Shown: positions 12,801 to 24,800 of the stretch, piece by piece
Position numbering within the stretch: position 1 is the stretch's first letter
How the letters are laid out: each line of letters opens with the position of its first letter
Assembly (NCBI GenBank): GCA_020152595.1
Contig: JAIGNY010004485.1
Span: 288,501 to 352,500 of the forward strand
DNA: 64,000 nt
Source of the DNA: Chiridota heheva
Taxonomy: Eukaryota; Echinodermata; Holothuroidea; Apodida; Chiridotidae
Reading direction: 5' to 3'
Translations under genes and position numbers: made by a program
The notes under the pieces: model-generated
Told to the model about the DNA's origin: nothing
The model's database searches: none
Seen by the model: the letters and a program-made list of their open reading frames with translations, nothing else

Positions 12801-15800
12801 AGATCTGAGTGAGCGAGTTGGTAATTGTAACGTGATTAAGTTGGAAATATAATTTGGAGCAAGACCATGGATGGCTTTGTATGTGAGGGTGAGAAGCTTG
12901 TAGTTTATTCTTTCACATATAGGAAGCCAATGAAGTTGGTGGAGGTTGGGTTTAATGTGAGATTTTTTACTTGTGAGAGTAACTAATCTGGCAGCAGTGT
13001 TTTGAATGCGCTGAAGCTTTGAGATTTGTTGAGAAGGAAGTCCAAATAAGATACTGTTGCAACAATCAAGTCTGGATGATACAAATGCGTGAATAAGTGT
13101 CTCAGTCGACTTTTGATCAAGATATTTACGAATTTGGCTGATTTTTCTGTGGCAAGTGAAGCGGAGCGGCATATATTATTTACATGTGGCAACAGTGTAA
13201 GCTTATCATCAAAAATAACACCCAGGTCTTTAACCAGGATGCTTGAAGAGAGAGTAAAGTGAAGTTTGTAAAGGGATTAAGAACGAAATTACATTTGGAT
13301 TTTAAACGGTGTAGTAGATGCAAATGGGAAGTGTGGTAGCTCAGTGGTATCAGACTCCTACACTAAGCATACTGGGCTTGATTTCTACCATGCTGTATTC
13401 TTCAGCAAGACACTTCATTTCTGATTGACTCAGTCCATTCAACTTTGAAATTAGGGCTAGCTTGATGGGGAGTAATAGCCTGCAATGAACTAGTGTCATG
13501 TCCAGGCTGAGCCAAGTACTCTCATGCCCCAAGGAAACCAGGGATAAGCACTGGCCTAAAGGCTTGAAAGAATTTAACTAAACTGGAATTATGAGATGCA
13601 AAGCAAGCCCAACAATAACATAAATTTGATGTGTTATACTGCCAACAAATGGATTATTTCTGTTTGTTTCTGATCATCAGTTGGTTAATTTTGTAATTGA
13701 ATGTAATCTCCTCTATTCTCTTCCTTTAACACTGGTTTAGGGCGATTGAAAACATGTTGAATATGTATTATAAAAACTTCTGATAATATTGTAGGTATAT
13801 GCAATTATTTGATCTCTTGAAATATGTCTATATTATAAAACTTCAAATTTTATTAACCTTTTTCCTTCTCTGAAAGGAGTTCAAAGAGAATATGCATACT
13901 GCTATGGAAGGCAAGAAGGGGCTACTGTTGATGATTCTAATTGCAATCCAGCAACAAAACCTAATGTTGTTCCTCGGCATTGTGCTAGCAAGTCATGCAA
14001 AGCAAGGTAAGAAGTCATGCAAAGTAAGGTAAAATGTCATTCAAAGCAAGTAAGTTGTCATGCAATGCAAGGTAAAATGTCATGCAAAGTAAACGAGATC
14101 TCATCACAGCAAGTAAGGTGTCATGCAAAACAAGCTAAGATGTCATGCAAAGTAAGGAAAAAAGTCATGCAAAGCAAGGTAAAATGTCATGCAATGTAAG
14201 TTAAGATGTCATGCAAGCTGAGGAAAGATGTTATGCAAAGTAAGGAAAAAGTCATGCAAAGCAAGATAAGATGTCATGCAAAGTAAGGTAAAATGATAAG
14301 ATGTCATGCAAAGTAAGGTAAAATGTCACGCAAAGTAAGGTAAAATGTCATGCAAAGCAAGAAAGATGTCATGCAAAGTAAGGTAAAATAACATGCAAAG
14401 TAAGGTAAAATGTCATGCAAAGTAAGGTAAAATGTCATGCAAAGCAAGAAATATTTCATGCAAAGTAAGGTAAAATATCATGCAAAGTAAGGTAAAATGT
14501 CATGCAAAGCAAGAAAGATTCATGCAAAGTAAGGTAAAATGTCATGCAAAGCAAGAAAGATTCATGCAAAGTGAGGAAAGATGTCATGCAAAGCAAGAAA
14601 AGTCATGCAAATGCAAGATAAATGTCATGCAAAGTAAATGTAAAATGTCATGCAAAGTAAATAAGATATCATATAAAGGAGTAAGATGTCATGCAAAGCA
14701 AGAAATATGTCATGCAAATTTAGGTAAGGTAAAATGTCATGCAAAGCAAGAAAGATGTCATGCAAAGTAAGTAAAATGTCATGCAAAGCAAGAAAGATGT
14801 CATGCAAAGTAAGTAAAATGTCATGCAAAGCAAGAAAGATGTCATGCAAAGTAAGAAAGATGTCATGCAAAGTAAGGTAAAATGCCATGCAAAGCAAGTA
14901 AGATATCATGTAAAGTGAGTAAGATGTCATGCAAAGCAAGAAATATGTCATGCAAATGTAAGTAAGGGTAAAATGTCATGCAAAGTAAGGTAAAATGTCA
15001 TGCAAAGCAAGTAAGATGTTATGCAAAGTAGGGTAGAATGTCATGCAAAGTAAGGTAAAATGTCATGCAAAGCAAGTATAAAGATGTCATGCAAAGCAAG
15101 GTAAGATGTTATGCAAATCAAGGTAAGATGTGATGTAAAAGTAAGGTAAGATGTCATGCAAAGCAATGCGTAGCAAGTGTAAAAGTCATGCAAAGCAAGG
15201 TAAGAAGTCATGTAAACTAAGGTATAAAAGTCCTGTAAACCAATCATAGGAAGGATCATGTATACGTATGCTTGTTTGTTTACATGATCTTCCCTTACAG
15301 GCTCCCTTATGGAGTATTCATAGCAAGCATTAGCAGATACTGGCAACAGCAAATGCTAGTCTTGTGTTCTAAATACAGAAAGCTTTATATCCATGATTTC
15401 AAACTGCAGTTTGGAAACTGCAATCCAGAAAACTAGACAACAATTTCAAACCTACGAGCTCATTGATGGAAGGTGTACTGTACCACTGATCCACCACATG
15501 TAGGACTTATTCAAGATAAAGGTATGATTGATCAGAATACCATTTTAAAGCTTAATTCATGCAAACAAGTACTTTTCTCTTTTACATTTAAAAACTACTT
15601 TCTAGGTGGGAGATTGGTGAGTGGAGCCAATGCTCAGTAACGTGTGGGAGAGGTTTACAATTTCGTACAATATCTTGCTGGCAAATGGTTGAAGTGGGTC
15701 ATGACCGCTACGTTCATGACAACTTGTGCAAAGAGCCTAAGCCTTCGCATGAATCTCAAGGTTGTGAAATGAAGCCATGTGGAAGCCCAAAATGGCAAGT

Positions 15801-18800
15801 TGGACAGTGGTCAACAGTGAGTATTGTACTGCATGGGATGTGAAAACTTCACTTTCATCTCATAATCAATATTATACTCTCTTCTCCTTTAATTTTGATA
15901 ACTCCTTCACTACTACCCGATGTTTCTCTTTCTACACCTTTTAGTTTGCTTTATTTGATAATATACCATTTGATCCTTTAGGTCATGGTGCTAAACCACT
16001 CTAGCACTATATAACCTTCACTTTTGACATGCAGACAAAGCTCTTCCATCAGTTGTCGTTAGACAAGTGTAACATTAGGATATAATATTTTTAGAATGGG
16101 ATTATTATTACACTAACGTTACAGTCCAATGCTCAAAGTCATATGTTACTACAGTATAGCCTCCTAGACATAGTATCCTTTATCGGCTGAAAATATCAAG
16201 CTTTAAGTTTAACGTAGGCTCAATAATTTAGTTGCTGTCGTACGTACTGTACCAAGGCCTGATGCCTGCAGAAGTTACAAACACATGAACACACAATGAA
16301 AATTCGAGAGCACTTAGCGAATGAAGAACATTTCATTGAGATTAAATCCATGAAAAAACGGATCGCATCATTTGATTGTGGACGAAATGGCCAAAGATTA
16401 TCACAAAAGACTCTCACTTTTGGGTTGAGAGCTCCTTTAACACGATAGAGTATATTCTTTCAAGGTTCATACCCCTATTTACATATAAAGTGAGTATATT
16501 TGGATACCTTCAAGTATATTTGTCACTTTAGACACACTATAGATAGTTTTTACAATCATATCTGCAGACATTAAAAGTGCATGTGCATGTTTTCTCTCTG
16601 CATATATTGTAATATTTGAAGAGGTCACAAAATATGATTTAAAGGCATATTTCTAAATAACATAAAATATTGTTGTCAATAATACTCTTCCACCATATTT
16701 TGGAATAATTCAGCCACCGGTAATTCAGCCAATTATAAAATATGACCAATTTTTCAATGTAATAAAAAAGATTAAAAGAGCAAAAAGAAAGACAAGACTT
16801 GTGCAACTTTGGCCATCTTATATTGCTTATTTGAAAACATTTTTGAAGCTTCTTGGAAGAGTAGGGGTGACAACCTGTCTCTCCTTTACCCTTGTAGCCA
16901 TAATTTGGTTCTGTTCTGTTGCATCATTTTTGCACTTTTTCTCTTTGGCTAGTGCTCAGCAGACTGTGGGGATGGAGTGCAAACACGAGATGTATACTGC
17001 ACTGGCTTAAACGAGTCTCAGTGTGATCCAGAGACCAGGCCAAACGGCCGGCAACACTGCAACATTGCTGCTTGTCTGGAGCGTTGGATTGCTGGACCAT
17101 GGAGCAATGTGAGTTCTTTATCAAATTGCTTGTGGAAGCCTGTATAATTTCATCAGACTTGGGTTCGATTCCCACTCTGGGTACCATGTTGCATTGTTAG
17201 GAAATGAGTACCAGCTTGCTGTGGAGTTAGCTTAAGATGGACTAGTGTACCCTCAAAGAGGAGTCAAGTACTCTCATCGGCTTACACCCTAGAAATTAGA
17301 GATAAGCACTGTCCATAATGGACCTATGTGGCTTGCAAGCTTTAGCTTTAAATTAATACATGAACACATAGTCAGTAGGTGCAGAAATGGGTAGAACAGG
17401 ATTGTTGTTGTCGTCCCAATTTTCAAATCCTTTTTTCTTATTATCCATATATTACAGTCACTATAAATCATTACATCTCCAACCCTACCTGCAAGAGGTT
17501 GAGCATGCTATCTTTTCAAAGATTGCATTAAATTCGACTGTCTTCCTGCCCTGTTACGCTACTTAGACTAATTGAGCCTAAAGCATGATGAGGGTAGCAT
17601 TTGAGGTAACTGTCAGACATCATTCCTACCCAAGTCGGGTAAGCTCTAATATAATATGTAGACCTATAGGCAATACAGTTGGAGAATACAACATCTACAA
17701 AATGTCAATACATGGTGAAATTAGTGAATTGTTTGCCCTGACTGAGCTGAAAATGTAATAATTCAGTGAAGGTTAACCTCCGTGGAGGTCTGCCTCGGTG
17801 GAGGTCTGCCTCGGTGGAGGTCTGCCTAGGTGGAGGTCTGCCTCGGTGGAGGTCTGCCTCGGTGGAGGTCTGCCTCGGTGGAGGTCTGCCTCGATGGAGG
17901 TCTGCCTCGGTGGAGGTCTGCCTCGGTGGAGGTCTGCCTCGGTGGAGGTCTGCCTCGGTGGAGGTCTGCCTCGGTGGAGGTCTGCCTCGGTGGAGGTCTG
18001 CCTCGGTGGAGGTCTGCCTCGGTGGAGGTCTGCCTAGGTGGAGGTCTGCCTCGGTGGAGGTCTGCCTCGGTGGAGGTCTGCCTCGTGTGGAGGTCTGCCT
18101 CGGTGGAGGTCTGCCTCGGTGGAGGTCTGCCTCGGTGGAGGTCTGCCTCGGTGGAGGTCTGCCTCGGTGGAGGTCTGCCTCGGTGGAGGTCTGCCTCGGT
18201 GGAGGTCTGCCTCGGTGGAGGTCTGCCTCGGTGGAGGTCTGCCTCGGTGGAGGTCTGCCTCGGTGGAGGTCTGCCTCGGTGGAGGTCTGCCTCGGTGGAG
18301 GTCTGCCTCGGTGGAGGTCTGCCTCGGTGGAGGTCTGCCTCGGTGGAGGTCTGCCTCGGTGGAGGTCTGCCTCGGTGGAGGTCTGCCTCGGTGGAGGTCT
18401 GCCTTAAGAGAACTGAAAGAAGCTTTAAACTTGGTTGAGAGTGAACGAGAGGCAGGTTTTAGAGGTGTAAATTGAGCGGTGATAAATCAGAAATGAAGGG
18501 ATGGGTGAGAATGTAGGGCAGGTGGAGGTAGGGGTTGGATGGTGTAGGAGCAAGTGGATAAGGGGTGGTGAGATACTAACAAAGGGTATATATGACATGT
18601 TTGTAACATGGTCAGGGTATTTGATTTGTACTGCTCTTGTGGGAAATGTTTCCATTCTGATTTTAATGACTTGAAGCATTAATTCTCTTTTTACCCCAGT
18701 GCCAAAGTAACTGTGGGATTCGGGTGAGGCGCGTGGATTGCTACAGACAGAGCAGACTCATACCAGAAAGCAATTGTGCTGGACAAACAAAGCCATTGTC

Positions 18801-21800
18801 GAATCAATTGTGTGGAAGTACTTGCAGTGCAAAATGGGTAGCACAGGAGTGGGGAGTCGTAAGTATGAATCTTTAACCTAGAAAGACTCTAGGGTCTATG
18901 GATGTCTGCAGATTAACAGTAAAACTCTTCCAAATTAAGTTATTAAGTAAATGAAGTATTTTCATTTTTGGCGAATGGCTGATCAAATGTCTAAAACTTT
19001 GGATGTATGTGGAATTTGTGATGTTCAGTAGTTTGCAGTAGGAGATCAGTAAGTTTTACTTAATACTATCAATTTCTTTTTTCAAATATACCATTTTCTG
19101 ACATCTGAAGGTCTGTACCGTTTATGTTGAATAAACCTGCTTTCCTTCAAACTGTTAATGCGAATGATGAAAACCCTGCAGGGATGAAGGGTTGTTCAAA
19201 TAATGCTATCATAAATTTTCATGTTTTTGTAGAAGTATCAATATTGGTCAATGAGATTATTTGCTGTTTTCATGAATTATGATCAATATGAAAGAAATTT
19301 AACTAGTGTTGCCTAATTAATTATTTTGTAATAATCCTCTAACAATTAAAAAAATGATCATTAATGAAAATATTCTTAAGGGTTTTACAGTACACAAACA
19401 TTTTCCTTTGTTGTGCACTTCAGTGTGAAGGACAATGTGGCCGTAGTTTCCGTAGAAGAACAACCTCTTGCCAGTCGATGAGAAACGGGGTAATGAGAGA
19501 GGAACCAACAACAGCATGCAGGGGACAGCATGAACCACCGAAACAATCAGGGTGCGCTCTTGGAAGATGTGGAGGCTACCAAGGGAGATGGCTTTCCTCT
19601 GGTTGGGGTCAAGTAAGAGAAGATTTATGTTGCCATGATTTGTTATGTGGATTGATAAGAAAGAGGATAATTAAAGAAAGAAATTGGTGGAAAAACTAAT
19701 GTTGCTATTGTATTCCATTTAGAAGTTATCGTATTTGAAAGTTTTACAGAACTTAGCTAAATAAGATATTGAAGTAGTTTCACTAACCATTTTGTTTTTT
19801 TGTAAAGTCGTTTTTCATACAATATTAACTTGCTTGACCTCCTCACTATTCTTTAAAGTGTTTTTCTGGACTTTTTGACCTTATTTTATTTATAAAAAAA
19901 TTGTGGAGTGGCCTGTTGAAGAAACACATTTATCAACAGGCCTGTCAGCAGGCAATTTATTTCAAAAAGTAGACTTCTATGATTTGAGAATGTTGTACGT
20001 TTGTAATAACTCTTATCTTTGGATGTCATTTCACGGCAACAGGAAGCGTCCTCTTTTTGGGGCATTTTAACCCTCGTTGGACAGGGACTGGAAAGGGGAC
20101 TTGCAGTTTCATCTGATAATGAGTTTTGTGACCTTCTTGGACAGGGATTTGTGCTTTGCTTGATTTCTGTCTGGCATGGTTTAATCCTTGTTAGAATGAA
20201 ACCTGTAATTCACCCAGTTTCAGTCTGACAATGGTTAATAGTAACCCTTGAACCTTGTTAGACAGGGACTGTTAAGGGGACCTGCACTTCACTAATTTTG
20301 GTCTGAAAATGGTTAATAGTAACTCTTGTCTGACCAGAAACATGACCTGTATTTCACTCAGTTTCAAAAAGTATAACATTTCAAGTTGATGCAAGTCAAA
20401 TACAGTCTATGTGTGTGTGTAGGATCAAGTTGACTGCTACATACTAAATTTTAATATATGTAGATTTTCTATGTTGAGCTGTATTTTGTATTAATGATAT
20501 ATGAGCAGATGCTGTTGTTTGAAGCATATTGCACTAAAGATGTTCAAAAGTTATTTATCAATTTAATTGATCTCGTTTATTAGTGCTCAGTGACTTGTGG
20601 TACTGGATACAAGACTAGACGAGTTAATTGCTATAGAAATGGCAGACGAACACAGGGATGCAATCAGTCAGCTAAACCACCTCATATGCAGACTTGCAGC
20701 TTGCCTGCCTGTCCTCAACCAGTACCAGGTATGTTAAACTACATTAGAAATGAATTGCTACTGTATATTATTGCTGTCAGGTTTTGCTAGAAGGGGTTGA
20801 GGCTGTATCGTCTCCACTAGGGGCCTAAAATTGAGAAACCTCTGCCACCACTAAGAATCTTATGTCTTCACTTATGTTTGTGTGCCTTTATTTGTGTTTG
20901 TCCTTTATGTCTATGGTAAAATCTCTAAAAAATATTATGATGATTTTAGGTTAAATGTATAATCATTCTTCATTGGACACATAGACAATTGGATTCTGGG
21001 TAAGATTTTAGTGAGAGAAGGTTGGAAAGTATAAGCAAGATGTTGAGCTGAATATATGCCGAGCTGAATATATGCCGATATGAATATATGCCGATATGAA
21101 TATATGCCGATATGAATATATGCAGATATGAATATATGCAAATATGAATATATGCAAATATGAATATATGCAGATATGAATATATGCAGATATGAATATA
21201 TGCAGATATGAATATATGCAGATATGAATATATGCAGATATGAATATATGCAGATATGAATATATGCAGATATGAATATATGCCGATATGAATATATGCA
21301 GATATGAATATATGCAGATATGAATATATGCAGATATGAATATATGCCGATATGAATATATGCAAATATGAATATATGCAGATATGAATATATGCAGATA
21401 TGAATATATGCAGATATGAATATATGCAGATATGAATATATGCAGATATGAATATATGCCGATATGAATATATGCCGATATGAATATATGCCGATATAAA
21501 TATATATGCCGATATAAATATATATGCCGATATGAATGTGAAATTATACTTCTGCATAAATGTGCAATGCAACAAGGATATCATTGCTATTTCTGACAAA
21601 CTTTCAAAGTACATCATTTGTACTTACTGTGTAAAATTTCACTTTCCAAGCAGAAATCCTTATGTGATTGTAGCTTGTGTGGTGATTAATTGACCTATTT
21701 TGAAGCGTTTTTATCCTTAATCAACCAGGGGTTTGAAAAATGCAAGTCAAATTTTTTAATTTTTATTTATTTAAATTTTTGACAACTTTCCTTTCATTAC

Positions 21801-24800
21801 AAGTTTGGTTTTAATGGAAGCTATGATATTGATCTTTTGAGTAATGAAAGCAAAATTTGGAGAGAACAAAATTCAATTTTTTACCATTGAACTAGTGTTG
21901 TAGCATATCTTCCCCCTTCCCCCTTTTCCCTCCTTTTCAAATGAGAACATGTTCCTACGCCTCTGCCTACCTATGGTGAATGCCGCAAAAAAAGCAGTAA
22001 ATGTCTGAAGATTCCAGACCAATAATGTTGTGGAATCTTGCAGCAAGATAACCGATTTGTTAGTAAAGGCAAAACACTCACTTGCACCAATGCTCTTCAA
22101 TGGATGGCATTAGAAATATGCATATTTTTTTTGAACAGTCAAACCTGAAAGTGAAATAATTCCTATAGATGGTCACTTAAGATTTGTATTTGTTTTGCTA
22201 TTCACCTGATTTTTTTACAATCTCACTGTCAACCCTAGGTGTCACTTGCTCTGTGAGGCACATCAAGTGTAAACATTAAGCGTCGTCTCTAGGTGTCACT
22301 AGCTCTGTAAGGCACATTAAGTGTAAACATTAAGCATCATCCTAGGTGACACTAGCTCTGTAAGGCACATCAAGTGTAAACATTAAGCGTCATCCCTAGG
22401 TGTCACTAGCTCTGTAAGGCACACCAAGCACATCAAGTGTAAACTTTAAGCGTCATCCCTAGGTGTCACTTGCTCTGTGAGGCACATCAAGTGTAAACAC
22501 TAAGCGTCATCCCTGGGTGTCACTAGCTCTGTAAGGCACATCAAGTGTAAACATTAAGCGTCATCCCTAGGTGTCACTAGCTCTGTAAGACACATCAAGT
22601 GTAAACTTTAAGCCTCATCCTAGGTGTCACTAGCTCTGTAAGGCACATCAAGTGTAAACATTAAGCATCATCCCTAGGTGTCACTAGCTCTGTAAGGCAC
22701 ACCAAGCACATCAAGTGTAAACATTAAGCGTCATTCCTAGGTGTCGCTAGCTCTGTGAGGCACATCAAGTGTAAACACTAAGCGTCATCCCTGGGTGTCA
22801 CTAGCTCTGTAAGGCACATCAAGTGTAAACATTAAGCGTCATCCCTAGGTGTCACTAGCTCTGTAAGGCACATCAAGTGTAAACACTAAGCATCATCCCT
22901 GGGTGTCACTAGCTCTGTAAGGCACATCAAGTGTAAACATTAAGCGTCATCCTAAGTGTCACTAGCTCTGTAAGACACATCAAGTGTAAACTTTAAGCCT
23001 CATCCCTAGGTGTCACTAGCTCTGTAAGGCACACCAAGCACATCAAGTGTAAACATTAAGCGTCATCCCTAGGTGTCACTAGCTCTGTAAGGCACATCAA
23101 GTGTAAACATTAAGCGTCATCCCTAGGTGTCACTAGCTCTGTAAGGCACATCAAGTGTAAACATTAAGCCTCTTTCCCTGAAAAGCACTGTGTAACATTC
23201 TTCTCAAACTGAATTTGCTCAACCTTGGCATAGAGTATATTGTCATTACATATATCAGTGCACTGATTTTTTAGTGATGTGATTGCATTTATATAGCACG
23301 CACAATGTACTTTTAAAAAAGAACAAGAAAAGTATACTTATTATTTCTTCATGTCTCTGCAGAAAGGAATTTATTTTGTATATCATTTTGAATTTATTTT
23401 GTATATATCATCATATACATACTGGAAATAAGTTTTTGTGTGAAGTTTGTATTCATCTGAAACAAAACACTTAACATGTTTATTTGCATTTTGGGGATTG
23501 GGGGTGGGGCAGGAGGGATGGGGGAAGACTTAAAATTCATGTGTAATTGTCTTGAGTTTTGTTAAAACCTTCAGTTTAATTTTAGTTTGTGATTGGGATG
23601 TGATTTTGCAATTAATATGCTGGTAGTGTACTTTACCAGTTTATTGATGATCTAGATTTGTTTGTGTTCAAAAAGAAATCAGTTCTGATCATTTGTTGTG
23701 TTTTAAGGTGCCTATGTTATAATTTAAAACAATGAATTCATATCACAAAAACAAACATTTCTTACAAAAATAAATTGGCATGATTTGTTATATTTCTAGC
23801 CTCAAAAGTGTTATTTCAAATTTACAAGAAATTTAAGGTTTGTTAGGTTTTGTAACGATTGCCAAATTTGATTGATCTTTTCTTATTTAAAAGTCTTCTC
23901 TCATTTTTAAAGCACTGAAACATATTTTTCCTGAGGGCACTAGGTAGGTGTCAAATACCTTACATTCACTTTAAGACACAAACTTGTACAATATGCCAAA
24001 CTTGAGAGTTCAAGTGAATTGGGGTTACATTGTTAAAACAATCTAGGACAGTGTTGACTTTTCTAGAAGACAAATAAAATGATTTATAGGTGCCTAAAAT
24101 GGTAGAGAAACTGAGCTGATTACATCAAGGTAGCTTGCACTTAAGTATTGGTTTTCATGGGGTTTATTATGGATGTAATTTGTAACTCAAAAGCATTTTC
24201 CCATGATGTTTTATGTGGATTTGTATGAAAGAGAAAAACTATCCTAAAATCTTACTCTGTTTAGTAGAAGGATGTAGAAGGATGCAAAAGAGAAAGACTA
24301 CTCCGCATGTTAATAGAAAGAGGAGATCACATGTAGGCCATTTTCACTGAGCATATCACATGTTGGCCATTCTCACTGAGCAGATCACATGTTGGCCATT
24401 CTCACTGAGCAGATCGCATGTTGGCCATTTTCACTGAGCAGATCACATGTTGGCCATTCTCACTGAGCAGATTACATGTAGGCCATTCTCACTGAGCAGA
24501 TCACATGTTGGCCATTCTCACTGAGCAGATCACATGTTGGCCATTCTCACTGAGCAGATCACATGTAGGCCATTCTCACTGAGCAGATCACATGTTGGCC
24601 ATTCTCACTGAGCAGATCACATAATAATAATATTATGTATACTTATATAGCGCACAATCACAACAAAGTTTCAATGTGCTTTACACTTAACATAATAAGA
24701 TAACAGGTTAAGTTCCTAAGCAAATAAACCAATGACAGTCTAATTACCTAAATTAAAAGCACTACGAAAAAATAATGTCTTTACTGACTTCTTAAATGAA

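Noticed and set aside
13323-13400. tRNA gene
   Set aside because: A and B boxes are present, but the B box is decayed and the sequence continues into a SINE body with a target-site duplication, so it is a SINE head.
17766-18475. Long plus-strand open frames in all three frames (up to 213 residues)
   Set aside because: They are translations of the stop-free 16-bp repeat in an intron; the same cyclic peptide appears in every frame.
20970-21617. 215-residue minus-strand open frame
   Set aside because: It is the translation of the 16-bp GATATGAATATATGCA repeat.
24322-24622. CRISPR-like array of 29-bp repeats
   Set aside because: The units abut directly with no unique spacers, there are no cas genes, and the context is a eukaryotic intron.
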